This document shows positions 25,218-33,630 of a DNA stretch of 64,000 bases, piece by piece. Position numbers and translations under genes: made by a program. The stretch covers positions 6,432,001-6,496,000 of the forward strand of contig NZ_CP108568.1 in the NCBI RefSeq assembly GCF_036010485.1, in the 5' to 3' direction. The notes below the pieces were generated by a model. It was not told where the DNA came from. It worked only from the letters and a program-made list of their open reading frames with translations, and ran no database searches. The stretch's first letter is position 1, and each line of letters opens with the position of its first letter. The DNA comes from Streptomyces sp. NBC_01198 (GTDB lineage Bacteria; Actinomycetota; Actinomycetes; Streptomycetales; Streptomycetaceae).

Positions 25218-26465
25218 TCAGAGCAGCGCCGCCGCCCGCAGCGTCAGCGCGGCCAGTTCCGGGTGGCAGATGTCGTTGTGCGCGCCGGAGGGAGGGCCGC
25301 CCGAGCGGACCACCGCGGAGGCGTCGACGCTGGTGCAACGTCCGGAGGCAAAGGGGGTGTTCAGGGCCGTGGCCAGGGGGACGGAGGGGGCGTCGGGGAG
25401 GCCGCGGAAGCCGTCGTGGCCGAGTGCCCCCCAGCGGTCGTCACCCAGCAGGGACCGGTCGTCGCCGGACAGGCGGGAGGCGAGGGGGTAGAAGACGCCG
25501 AGTGCCTGGTCGTGAGTGGAGTGGCAGGCCACGACGGGGCCGTCGACGCGGGACTGCAGGCCGTGCAGCGCGCCGTCGGGGGAGTAGGCCGAGTGCGAGA
25601 AGGCACCCTGCAGGAGGGTCACCGAAGCGACGTTGCGGGCCTCGGGCGGCAGCCCGGCGAGGGCGAAGGAGACCAGCCGGGCGCCGAAACTGTGCCCGAC
25701 GAGATGCACCCGGGTGCCGGGTGCCCGCGCGGCCAGCAGCCCGATCAGCGGCCCGAGTCCCGCTCGTCCCACCGTGCCGGCCCGCCCCTTCATCGCGAAG
25801 TACGTGGCCTGCCGCAACAGCTCCCGCGCCCCCGACCACACCTTCCCGCCGATCGCGTCCAGCCCGCCGAACAGCTCCTCGGCGCCGTGCACTTCGGCGA
25901 CGGCGTCGCCCAGCGCCGCGCAAACGGTCCCGGGATCGTCGGTGAGCAGCGCGGGCAGTGCCGCCGCCTCCGTGCCGCCGGCGTCCTGGGCGAGCGCGGC
26001 CGCCCGCGGCAGTGAGCAGCCGGTCAGCGTACGGACCCGCGCGGCGAACTCGTCCAGCGCCGCCGGGTCCGCCGGTCGCCTCGCGAGCAGTTCCGCGATC
26101 CGGTCGACGGTCGCGTCATGCCCGGGCAGCACCCGTTTGAGCGTGGCGAGGTCCGCGCCGGGGCCGGCGGCGGTGTGCGGGAAGTCGGGGATGGGCTCGT
26201 CGGTGAACCGCATGGACGGCCAGTGCACTCCGGCGTAACCGAGGCGCAGGCCGGGCGCGTCGGACAGCAGCGCGGGGAAGAGCCCGTAGAAGCGGTCGTA
26301 GAGCGCCGACGCCGTGGACAGGTCGTTGTTCCAGCCGTGCGAGAAGAGGACGAGGTCGGTGCGCTCCCCGGCGTGCGCCAGCAACGCGTCGCGCTGCCCG
26401 GCGTCGGCGTCGCCGTCCGCGTCGAAGGTCAGGTCCCAGTAAGGCTGCACGCTTGCCACGGCCAT
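25218..26465 (-). CDS. Alpha/beta-hydrolase-fold protein
   Basis: A 415-aa protein with an alpha/beta hydrolase core: LVLFSHGWNND near residue 45 (oxyanion strand) and the nucleophile elbow GHSFGAR with Ser259. A long insert of about 130 residues, Ala-rich and helical, separates the two. The C-terminal region contains GHDGFRGLP and HNDICHPE, which could supply the catalytic His. There is no signal peptide. ATG 26465 follows GAGGGGAG. The substrate is unknown; streptomycete relatives are usually annotated only as hydrolase or lipase-like. Confidence 0.75.
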   Translation of the reverse strand: MAVASVQPYWDLTFDADGDADAGQRDALLAHAGERTDLVLFSHGWNNDLSTASALYDRFYGLFPALLSDAPGLRLGYAGVHWPSMRFTDEPIPDFPHTAAGPGADLATLKRVLPGHDATVDRIAELLARRPADPAALDEFAARVRTLTGCSLPRAAALAQDAGGTEAAALPALLTDDPGTVCAALGDAVAEVHGAEELFGGLDAIGGKVWSGARELLRQATYFAMKGRAGTVGRAGLGPLIGLLAARAPGTRVHLVGHSFGARLVSFALAGLPPEARNVASVTLLQGAFSHSAYSPDGALHGLQSRVDGPVVACHSTHDQALGVFYPLASRLSGDDRSLLGDDRWGALGHDGFRGLPDAPSVPLATALNTPFASGRCTSVDASAVVRSGGPPSGAHNDICHPELAALTLRAAALL

Positions 26466-26639
26466 GGCTCCCCTCGCCCCGGCGAGCTGCCGGAAGCCCG
26501 TTCCGGCGGCGGCCGAAAGGCCCGTGATTGTCCGCTCTGCGCGCATCATCCCGGCCGTCCCGGCCGGCGTCCATCCCCCCTGGGGGTGAATACGGGTCGG
26601 CTGCGCCGCCGCGCGCACCCGGCCCTTCCGGATTGGGTG

Positions 26640-26655
26640 ACCGACTGCTTAGTAT
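26640..26655 (+). promoter_or_regulatory. Promoter-proximal half site ACCGACTG and -10 box TAGTAT
   Basis: ACCGACTG (26640-26647) shares its sequence with the left half of the dyad at 33541-33556. It is directly followed by a TAGTAT -10-like box (26650-26655), 44 bp before the SDR start. If the TetR at 29191 controls both sides of the island, this is where it would act. Confidence 0.35.
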
Positions 26656-26699
26656 GCGAGCACGGGGCAGCCCGGAGTCGAGTCGAAGGAGACACGGTT

Positions 26700-27488
26700 G
26701 TGGTGGTGGAAGCACTGCGCGACGCCCGAGTGGTCGTCACCGGGGCAGGCGGCGGCATCGGAGCCGCGCTCGCCCGCGCCTTCACGGCCGAGGGCGCCCG
26801 GGTGGCCGTCAACGACCTCGACGCCGACGCCGCACACAAGGTCGCCGACGAGATCGGCGCCGCGGTCGTCCCGGGCGACGCGTCCGGCATCGTGCCCGCG
26901 GCCAGAACCGCGCTCGGCGGCCGGATCGACGTCTTCTGCGCCAACGCGGGCGTCGGCACCGGCGGCGGCCCCGAGGCCGACGACGCGGCCTGGGAACTGG
27001 CCTGGGACGTCAACGTCATGAGCCATGTCCGCGCCGCCCGCGCCCTGCTGCCGGAGTGGCTGGAGCGCGGACAGGGCCGCTTCGTGTCCACCGTGTCCGC
27101 CGCCGGGCTGCTGACGATGATCGGCGCGGCGCCGTACTCCGTCACCAAGCACGGCGCGCTGGCCTTCGCAGAATGGCTCTCGCTCACCTACCGCCACCGC
27201 GGGATCGCCGTGCACGCCGTCTGCCCGCAGGGCGTGCGCACCGCGATGCTCGACTCCACCGGGCCCGCGGGCGCCCTGGTGCTCACGCCGAGCGCCATCG
27301 AGCCCGAGGACGTGGCACGGGCGGTGCTCGCCGGTATCGCCGAGGAGCGCTTCCTGATCCTGCCGCACCCCGAGGTCGCCGGGTACTACGCGACCCGCGC
27401 CGCGGAGCCGGAACGCTGGCTCGGCGGGATGAACAAGCTCCAGCGGGGCTACGAGGACCTGCGGGCGAAGGAAGGCGAGGACAAGTGA
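26700..27488 (+). CDS. Short-chain dehydrogenase/reductase (SDR)
   Basis: A 262-aa classical SDR: cofactor motif VTGAGGGIG near residues 12-20, NAG motif CANAGVG, and the catalytic Tyr146 and Lys150 in YSVTK. It opens with three GTG codons; the first, at 26700, has AAGGAG with 8-nt spacing. Its stop overlaps the GTG of the acyl-CoA synthetase gene (GTGA), so the two are coupled. In the lva-type pathway an SDR oxidises a 3-hydroxyacyl-CoA; the same role is possible here but is inferred from context. Confidence 0.88.
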   Translation: MVVEALRDARVVVTGAGGGIGAALARAFTAEGARVAVNDLDADAAHKVADEIGAAVVPGDASGIVPAARTALGGRIDVFCANAGVGTGGGPEADDAAWELAWDVNVMSHVRAARALLPEWLERGQGRFVSTVSAAGLLTMIGAAPYSVTKHGALAFAEWLSLTYRHRGIAVHAVCPQGVRTAMLDSTGPAGALVLTPSAIEPEDVARAVLAGIAEERFLILPHPEVAGYYATRAAEPERWLGGMNKLQRGYEDLRAKEGEDK

Positions 27489-29140
27489 GCGGATACGCCG
27501 ACCAGCCGTGGCTGCAGTTCTTCACCGAGGAGCAGCGCGCGGACACCGACTACCCGCCCTCGGTGCTGCACGGCTTCCTGGCCGCCGCGCGGAGCGGCCC
27601 CGACCGCCGGGCGCTGGCGTACTTCGACGGCGGGCTGACCTACGGCGAACTCGACGCGCTCTCCGACGGCCTGGCCCGCCACCTCGCCGCCCGCGGCTTC
27701 GCGCCCGGCGACCGGCTCGCCGTCATGCTGCAGAACGTGCCGCAGTTCGCGGTCGCGCTGCTCGCGGCCTGGAAGGCGGGCGGCGCCGTCATCCCGGTCA
27801 ACCCGATGTACAAGCAGCGCGAACTCGCGCACATCCTCACTGACGCCGGTGCGGCCGCCCTGGTCTGCTCCGAGCGCGCCTGGCAGGAGTACGTACGGGA
27901 CACCGCCGCGTCGTCCCCGGTGCGTATAGCGCTCACCGCGTGCGAACTCGACCTGCAGACCCGCGACGACCCACGGGTGCTGACCGCGGGCCGGCTGCCC
28001 GCCGATGACGCCGAGGACCTGCTCGCCGCCGCCCGCGCCGCGGCCGGACCGCGCCCCGACGTCCCGCTGCCCGCGGTCGGCGACACCGCCCTGGTCAGCT
28101 ACACCTCGGGCACCAGCGGACGCCCCAAGGGCGCGCTGAACACCCATGGCAACATCTCCTTCAACGCCCACCGCCAGATCCGCGTCCAGGAACTGCCCGC
28201 CGACGCCGTGGTCTTCGCGCTGGCCCCGCTCTTCCACATCACCGGCATGGTCTGCCAGCTCTCCGCCGGCCTGGCCGCCGGCCACACCGTCGCGCTGGCC
28301 TACCGCTTCGAGCCCGGGGTGGTCCTCGACGCCTTCCGCGAGCACCGCCCGGCCTACACCGTCGGACCCGCCACCGCCTTCATGGCGCTGCTCGCCAGGC
28401 CGGACGCCACCGCGGACGACTTCGCGTCCTTCCAGCTGATCTCCTCCGGCGGCGCGCCGCTGCCGCCCGCCGTGGTGGAGTCCTTCCGCGTGCGCTCCGG
28501 CGGCCGCTACCTCGCCAACGGCTACGGCCTCACCGAGTGCACCGCCCCCTGCGCCAGCGTCCCGCCGGGCTACGAGGCGCCGGTCGACCCGGTGTCCGGC
28601 ACCCTGGCGGTCGGCGTGCCCGGCCCGGGCACCATGGTGCGCATCCTCGACGACACCGGCGCGGAACTGCCGTTCGGCGAGGCCGGCGAGATCGCGGTCA
28701 GCGGTCCGATGGTCGTACCCGGCTACTGGAACCAGCCGGCCGAGTCGCAGGCCGCCATCCCCGGCGGTGAACTGCACACCGGCGACATCGGCTTCATGGA
28801 CACCGACGGCTGGCTCTACGTCGTCGACCGCAAGAAGGACATGATCAGCGCGTCCGGCTTCAAGGTGTGGCCGCGCGAGGTCGAGGACGTGCTCTACACC
28901 CACCCGGAGGTCCGCGAGGCCGCGGTCGTCGGCGTCCCCGACGCCTACCGCGGCGAGAGCGTCAAGGCGTACGTCAGCCTGCGTCCGGGTGCCACGGCGG
29001 ATCCCGCGGAGCTGGTCGCCTACTGCAAGGAGCGGCTGGCGGCGTACAAATACCCGCGCGAGATCGAGGTGCTCGGCGAGCTGCCGAAGACCGCGACCGG
29101 CAAGATCCTCCGCCGCGAGCTCAAGGCGACCGCCGGATAG
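27485..29140 (+). CDS. Acyl-CoA synthetase (AMP-forming)
   Basis: A 551-aa ANL-superfamily ligase activating a carboxylic acid to its CoA thioester through an acyl-adenylate. The P-loop YTSGTSGRPKG is at 206-216, GYGLTE and HTGDIGFMD follow, and DRKKDMISASGFKVWPREVE marks the hinge. The catalytic lysine is Lys540 in PKTATGKILRR. The GTG start is coupled to the SDR gene. It is the entry enzyme of the proposed acid degradation island; the chain specificity is unknown. Confidence 0.92.
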   Translation: MSGYADQPWLQFFTEEQRADTDYPPSVLHGFLAAARSGPDRRALAYFDGGLTYGELDALSDGLARHLAARGFAPGDRLAVMLQNVPQFAVALLAAWKAGGAVIPVNPMYKQRELAHILTDAGAAALVCSERAWQEYVRDTAASSPVRIALTACELDLQTRDDPRVLTAGRLPADDAEDLLAAARAAAGPRPDVPLPAVGDTALVSYTSGTSGRPKGALNTHGNISFNAHRQIRVQELPADAVVFALAPLFHITGMVCQLSAGLAAGHTVALAYRFEPGVVLDAFREHRPAYTVGPATAFMALLARPDATADDFASFQLISSGGAPLPPAVVESFRVRSGGRYLANGYGLTECTAPCASVPPGYEAPVDPVSGTLAVGVPGPGTMVRILDDTGAELPFGEAGEIAVSGPMVVPGYWNQPAESQAAIPGGELHTGDIGFMDTDGWLYVVDRKKDMISASGFKVWPREVEDVLYTHPEVREAAVVGVPDAYRGESVKAYVSLRPGATADPAELVAYCKERLAAYKYPREIEVLGELPKTATGKILRRELKATAG

Positions 29141-29190
29141 GGTCCATACCGGCCGGGATGCCGGCGGGCGGCACGAGAGAGGGGCAGGTC

Positions 29191-29823
29191 ATGGCACGCA
29201 GCACGACGAGCGACGACGGCGGTACGGGGACGGCCGCGGGCACCGGCTCCGGTGCGGCCGTGCCCGAGCGGCTGCTCGCCGAGGCCACCCGGCTGTTCGC
29301 CGAACGCGGCTACGACCGCACCTCCGTCCAGGAGATCGTCGAGGCGGCGGGCGTGACCAAGGGCGCCCTCTACCACTACTTCGGCTCCAAGGACGACCTG
29401 CTGCACGAGATCTACGCCCGGGTGCTGCGGCTGCAGACCGAGCGGCTGGACACCATCGCGGCCCGGGACACCGAGGTGCCGGAACGGCTCGCGGAGGCCG
29501 CGGCCGACGTGGTGGTCACCAGCATCCAGAACCTGGACGACACGAAGATCTTCTTCCGCTCGATGCACCAGCTCAGCCCCGAGAAGCAGAAGGTCGTACG
29601 GGCCGAACGCCGCCGCTACCACGAGCGGTTCCGCTCGCTGGTCGAGGAGGGCCAGCGGGACGGCCACTTCCGCCCGGGCCTGCGGCCCGACCTGGTGGTC
29701 GACTTCTTCTTCGGCTCGGTGCACCACCTCGGCACCTGGTACCACGCGGACGGCCCGCTGTCCGCCGAGCAGGTCGCCACCGAGTTCTCCGACCTGCTGC
29801 TGCACTCGGTGCGGCAGCCCTGA
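29191..29823 (+). CDS. TetR-family regulator of the acyl-CoA island
   Basis: A 210-aa TetR protein with HTH at about residues 28-75 (LLAEATRLFAERGYDRTSVQEIVEAAGVTKGALYHYFGSKDDLL). The C-terminal domain begins about 90 and contains IFFRSMHQLSPEKQKVVRAERRRYHERFRSLVEEG. The protein class resembles regulators of acyl-CoA degradation. It lies between the acyl-CoA synthetase and quinone oxidoreductase genes in the same direction. A TACCGAC-TG-GTCGGTA dyad upstream of the kinase gene at 33530 is a candidate target. Confidence 0.88.
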   Translation: MARSTTSDDGGTGTAAGTGSGAAVPERLLAEATRLFAERGYDRTSVQEIVEAAGVTKGALYHYFGSKDDLLHEIYARVLRLQTERLDTIAARDTEVPERLAEAAADVVVTSIQNLDDTKIFFRSMHQLSPEKQKVVRAERRRYHERFRSLVEEGQRDGHFRPGLRPDLVVDFFFGSVHHLGTWYHADGPLSAEQVATEFSDLLLHSVRQP

Positions 29824-29841
29824 CCCACCGGGAGCCCCAGC

Positions 29842-30825
29842 GTGAAGGCATGGCGCGTCCACCACAACGGCGAGCCGCTCGAGGCGATGCGCCTCGACGA
29901 GGTCCCCACCCCGGAGCCCGGCCCCGGCGAGGTGCTGCTGCGGGTCCGCGCGGCGGGCGTCAACTTCCCCGACGCGATGCTGTGCCGCGGTGAGTACCAG
30001 ATCCGGCCGCCGCTGCCCTTCACGCCGGGCGTCGAGATGTGCGGCGAGATCGCCGCGCTCGGCTCCGGCGTGACCGGCCTCGCCGTCGGCGCCCGGGTCA
30101 TCAGCCCCGCCGCGCTGCCCGGCGGTGCCTTCGCCGAATACGCCGTCGTGCCCGCCGCGGGCGTGCTGCCCGCGCCCGAGGCCCTGGACGACGCGGAGGC
30201 GGCGGTGCTGCACATCGGCTACCAGACCGGCTGGTTCGGCCTGCACCGCAGGGCCGCGCTGCAGCCCGGCGAGACGCTGCTCGTCCACGCCGCGGCCGGC
30301 GGGGTGGGCAGCGCGGCCGTCCAGCTGGGCAAGGCCGCGGGCGCCACCGTGATCGGCGTCGTCGGCGGCCCCGAGAAGGCCGAGGCAGCGCGCGGGCTGG
30401 GCGCCGACCTCGTGGTCGACCGGCACGCGGAGGACTTCGTGGCCGTGGTGAAGGAGGCGACGGGCGGGCGCGGCGCCGACGTCGTCTACGACCCGGTCGG
30501 CGGTGACGCCTACACCCGGTCCACCAAGTGCATCGCCTTCGAGGGCCGGATCGTGGTCGTCGGCTTCGCCGGCGGTACGGTGCCGGCCCCGGGCCTGAAC
30601 CACGCGCTGGTCAAGAACTACGCGATTCTCGGGCTGCACTGGGGGCTCTACGCGGCGCGCGAGCCGGCCGCCGTGCGGCGCGCCCACGACGAGCTCACCC
30701 GGCTCGCCGCGGCCGGCGCGGTGCGCCCCCTGGTCTCCGCCCGCCTCCCCCTCACCGCCGCCGCCGACGCGGTGACCCGCGTCTCCGCCGGCCTCACGAC
30801 CGGCCGCCTGGCCCTCCACCCCTGA
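29842..30825 (+). CDS. NADPH:quinone oxidoreductase-type MDR enzyme
   Basis: A 327-aa zinc-free medium-chain dehydrogenase/reductase. Features are VNFPDAMLCRGEYQIRPPLPFTPGVEMCGE, the QTGWFGLHRRAAL helix, the nucleotide site HAAAGGVGSAAVQLGKAAGA, and a C-terminal LVKNYAILGLHWGLYA that matches the quinone-reductase/enoyl-reductase subgroup. Zinc ligands are absent. The GTG start follows GGGAG. It could reduce an enoyl-CoA or quinone; in this operon a role in acyl-CoA processing is possible. Confidence 0.85.
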   Translation: MKAWRVHHNGEPLEAMRLDEVPTPEPGPGEVLLRVRAAGVNFPDAMLCRGEYQIRPPLPFTPGVEMCGEIAALGSGVTGLAVGARVISPAALPGGAFAEYAVVPAAGVLPAPEALDDAEAAVLHIGYQTGWFGLHRRAALQPGETLLVHAAAGGVGSAAVQLGKAAGATVIGVVGGPEKAEAARGLGADLVVDRHAEDFVAVVKEATGGRGADVVYDPVGGDAYTRSTKCIAFEGRIVVVGFAGGTVPAPGLNHALVKNYAILGLHWGLYAAREPAAVRRAHDELTRLAAAGAVRPLVSARLPLTAAADAVTRVSAGLTTGRLALHP

Positions 30826-31251
30826 ACATCGGCTCCGCCGGTGGTGCGCCCGAACTCCCCGGTCAGTCCCCCGTGCGGTCTCCTGCTTCCTCCCGCCCGG
30901 TGGGGGCGGGCCGCGCAGTTCCCCGCGCCCCTGGGTGGTTGCCACTTGCGGTGTCGGATCGCCTTCACCATCGCGATGGCTGATCGCGCAGTTCCCCGCG
31001 CCCCTGAAAAACGCTCACCCTCTCCCCAGAGGGCACCCCTGAGGGGCGCGGGGAACTGCACGCGCAACCACGACGGCGTGAAAGGCGATCGCCACCGCAA
31101 GTGGCACCCCTGAGGGGCGCGAGGAACTGGGCGCTCAGCCACGGTGGGGAGAAAGGCGGCAGGCCACCGCAAGTGGCACTCACCCGCCGCCGGGGAGAAG
31201 CAGCCCCCGCCGGGGGAGGCAGGCCTCAGCGGGGGAAGGGCGGAGCCCTAG
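30826..31251. repeat. Intergenic repeat block 2 (streptomycete GCGCAGTTCCCCGCGCC family)
   Basis: A 426-bp convergent gap made of the same units as block 1. The 18-bp arms at 30988-31005 and 31042-31059 (GCAGTTCCCCGCGCCCCT and complement) are perfectly complementary with a 36-nt loop. A further partial copy is at 30914-30931. The GCCAC-N5-GTGGC hairpin recurs at 31091 and 31163, with an inverted variant at 30941. Probably a bidirectional terminator-like structure. No coding sequence was seen. Confidence 0.85.
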
Positions 31252-32466
31252 CTAGGCGTATCGGGCGAGCTCGCGGCGAGCGAGTGAGCGGCGGTGCACC
31301 TCGTCGGGCCCGTCCGCGAGCCGCAGGCTCCTCGCCCCGGCCCACAGCCGCGCCAGCGGGAAGTCCTGGGAGACGCCGCCGGCGCCGTGCGCCTGGATCG
31401 CCCGGTCGATGATCCGCTGCACGCCCGCCGGCGTGGCGATCTTGATGGCCTGGATCTCCGTATGGGCACCTTGGTTGCCCACCGTGTCCATCAGCCACGC
31501 GGTCTTCAGCACCAGCAGCCGCAGCTGCTCGATCTCGACCCGTGACTCGGCGATCCACTCCTGGACCACGCCCTGCGCGGCGAGCGGCTTGCCGAAGGCG
31601 ATCCGGGAGGCGGCCCGGCGGCACATGAGTTCCAGCGCCCGCTCGGCCATGCCGATCAGCCGCATGCAGTGGTGGATGCGGCCGGGCCCGAGGCGGGCCT
31701 GGGCGATGGCGAAGCCGCCGCCCTCCACGCCGATCAGGTTCTCCGCCGGCACCCGGACGTCGCGGAAGACGACTTCCGCGTGCCCGCCGTGGTCGGCGTC
31801 GTCGTAGCCGAAGAGCCGCATGCCCCGGCGGATGTCCACGCCCGGGGTGTCGCGCGGCACCAGGATCTGGCTCTGCTGCCGGTGCCGTTCGGCGGCCGGG
31901 TCGGTCTTGCCCATGACGATGAACACCGCGCACGCGGGGTTCATCGCCCCGGAGATGTACCACTTGCGGCCGTTGATGACGTAGGAGTCGCCGTCGCGCT
32001 CGATCCGGGTCTCGATGTTGGTCGCGTCGGAGGAGGCGACGTCGGGCTCGGTCATGGCGAACGCGGAGCGGATCTCGCCGGCCAGCAGCGGCTCCAGCCA
32101 CTCCTTGCGCTGGGCGGGGGTGCCGAATTCGGCCAGCACCTCCATGTTCCCGGTGTCGGGGGCGGCGCAGTTGAGTGCGGTGGGGGCCAGGAAGGGGCTG
32201 CGGCCGGTGAGTTCGGCGAGCGGGGCGTACTGCAGGTTGGTCAGCCCGGCGCCGTGCTCGCCGGGCAGGAAGAGGTTCCACAGGCCCTGCCGCCGCGCCT
32301 CGGCCTTGAGTTCGGCGACGACGGGCGGTACGGACCAGTGGGCGTCGGGACCCGCCTGCTCGTACTGCTCGGCGAAGACGGCCTCGGCGGGGTGGACGTG
32401 CTCGTCGAGGAAGGCGGTCAGCCGGGACCGCAGCTCCTCCGTACGGGTGTCGAAGGCGAAGTCCAT
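31252..32466 (-). CDS. Acyl-CoA dehydrogenase, ACAD10/11-like group
   Basis: A 404-aa acyl-CoA dehydrogenase. Visible are [84 protein letters not shown] and the C-terminal [41 protein letters not shown]. The ADGPDEVH ending and the [10 protein letters not shown] segment are typical of the ACAD10/ACAD11-type enzymes rather than of short-chain ones. It follows the APH-fold kinase gene after 5 nt on the same strand, the two halves that are fused in human ACAD10 and ACAD11. Confidence 0.9.
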   Translation of the reverse strand: MDFAFDTRTEELRSRLTAFLDEHVHPAEAVFAEQYEQAGPDAHWSVPPVVAELKAEARRQGLWNLFLPGEHGAGLTNLQYAPLAELTGRSPFLAPTALNCAAPDTGNMEVLAEFGTPAQRKEWLEPLLAGEIRSAFAMTEPDVASSDATNIETRIERDGDSYVINGRKWYISGAMNPACAVFIVMGKTDPAAERHRQQSQILVPRDTPGVDIRRGMRLFGYDDADHGGHAEVVFRDVRVPAENLIGVEGGGFAIAQARLGPGRIHHCMRLIGMAERALELMCRRAASRIAFGKPLAAQGVVQEWIAESRVEIEQLRLLVLKTAWLMDTVGNQGAHTEIQAIKIATPAGVQRIIDRAIQAHGAGGVSQDFPLARLWAGARSLRLADGPDEVHRRSLARRELARYA

Positions 32467-32471
32467 CGTGC

Positions 32472-33530
32472 TCAGTCCTCCTGCTGCGATGCTGCCCGGT
32501 CCCGGGCGTGGTCCTGGAGTTTGCGCAGTCCGCGTTCGATGAAGAGCGGGACGACGGTGCCGATCCGGTCGAATCCGGCGCCGAGGGTCTGGCCGAGGGT
32601 CCAGCGGTAGTGGATGCCTTCGAGGATCACGGAGATCTTGAAGTACGCGAAGGCGGTGTACCAGTCGATGGCGGAGACGTCGCGGCCGGACCGCCGGGCG
32701 TAGCGCTCGACGAGCTCGTCGGCGCGGGGGTGGCCGGGGGCGCCGCCGGCGGTGGGCACCGGGAAGCCGGGGATGTCGTGCTGCTCGCCGTACATGACCA
32801 GCAGGCCGATGTCGGTGAGCGGGTCGCCGAGGGTGGACATCTCCCAGTCCAGCACGGCGGTGAGCCGGTCGGCGTCGTCGAAGAGCACGTTGTCGAGCCG
32901 GTAGTCGCCGTGCACGACGGCGGGTGCGGGGGAGGCCGGCAGGGCCAGGCCCAGGGCGGCGTGCAGCTCGTCGATGCCGGGCAGGTCGCGGCTGCGGGAG
33001 GCGTCGAGCTGCTTGCCCCAGCGGCGCAGCTGCCGGTCGAGGAAGCCGTCCGGCCGCCCGAAGTCGGCGAGCCCGACGTCGGCCGGGTCCACGGCGTGCA
33101 GGTCCACCAGGGTGTCGACGAGGGTCAGCGCGACCGCCCTGGTGCGTACCGGTCCGAGCGCGGTCAGCTGGTCCTCGCCGCGGTAGGGGGTGCCCTCGAC
33201 GAAGTCCATCACGTAGAAGGGGGCGCCGATGACCTCGGGGTCCTCGCAGAGCAGCACGGTGCCGGGCACCGGGACGGGGGTGGGGGCCAGCGCGCTGATC
33301 ACCCGGTGCTCGCGGCCCATGTCGTGGGCGGTGGCCAGCACGTGCCCGAGCGGCGGGCGGCGCACCACCCAGGTGGAACTGCCGTCGCTGACCCGGTAGG
33401 TGAGGTTGGAGCGCCCGCCCTGGACCAGCGTGGCCTGCAGCTCGCCGGCCACCAGGCCGGGGCGCCGCTGGTCCAGATGACGGCGCAGCCTGTCGAGGTC
33501 CAGGCCCCGTGGGCTGTCGGTTTCACTCAT
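32472..33530 (-). CDS. APH-fold phosphotransferase (ACAD10/11 N-terminal-type kinase)
   Basis: A 352-aa aminoglycoside-phosphotransferase-fold kinase. The N-lobe includes [16 protein letters not shown]. The catalytic loop [15 protein letters not shown] has His207 and Asp209, and the metal site [16 protein letters not shown] follows. The sequence family is that of the ACAD10/ACAD11 N-terminal kinase and LvaA, which phosphorylate a 4-hydroxyacyl-CoA before elimination, rather than antibiotic kinases. The start at 33530 lies 10 bp from a perfect TetR-type dyad. It is the first gene of a two-gene operon with the acyl-CoA dehydrogenase. Confidence 0.88.
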   Translation of the reverse strand: MSETDSPRGLDLDRLRRHLDQRRPGLVAGELQATLVQGGRSNLTYRVSDGSSTWVVRRPPLGHVLATAHDMGREHRVISALAPTPVPVPGTVLLCEDPEVIGAPFYVMDFVEGTPYRGEDQLTALGPVRTRAVALTLVDTLVDLHAVDPADVGLADFGRPDGFLDRQLRRWGKQLDASRSRDLPGIDELHAALGLALPASPAPAVVHGDYRLDNVLFDDADRLTAVLDWEMSTLGDPLTDIGLLVMYGEQHDIPGFPVPTAGGAPGHPRADELVERYARRSGRDVSAIDWYTAFAYFKISVILEGIHYRWTLGQTLGAGFDRIGTVVPLFIERGLRKLQDHARDRAASQQED

Positions 33531-33540
33531 ACGCGAATCG

Positions 33541-33556
33541 TACCGACTGGTCGGTA
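33541..33556. promoter_or_regulatory. TetR-type operator TACCGAC-TG-GTCGGTA
   Basis: A perfect dyad with 7-bp arms, starting 10 bp upstream of the kinase start codon at 33530. This architecture is common for TetR repressors of CoA-dependent catabolism. The half site ACCGACTG also occurs at 26640-26647 in front of the other half of the island. The TetR at 29191 is the nearest candidate. Confidence 0.65.
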
Positions 33557-33592
33557 TGTCGTCTAGTTCCCGGGCTGGAGCCGCCGCGCGCG

Positions 33593-33622
33593 TTGACGCA
33601 TCCCGGGTGCCGCGCCTAGGCT
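33593..33622 (+). promoter_or_regulatory. Promoter of the glucarate dehydratase gene (leaderless)
   Basis: TTGACG (33593-33598) and TAGGCT (33617-33622) are separated by 18 nt. The predicted transcription start falls on or next to the ATG at 33631, which has no ribosome binding site. This supports leaderless translation from 33631. Confidence 0.6.
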
Positions 33623-33630
33623 CCGGACTT

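Noticed and set aside
29020-30945. A 641-codon minus-strand frame across the TetR and MDR genes
   Set aside because: Antisense shadow; both plus-strand genes have full family motifs.
32472-33530. Aminoglycoside resistance kinase
   Set aside because: The APH fold is present, but the sequence type and the adjacent acyl-CoA dehydrogenase point to the ACAD10/11 kinase group.
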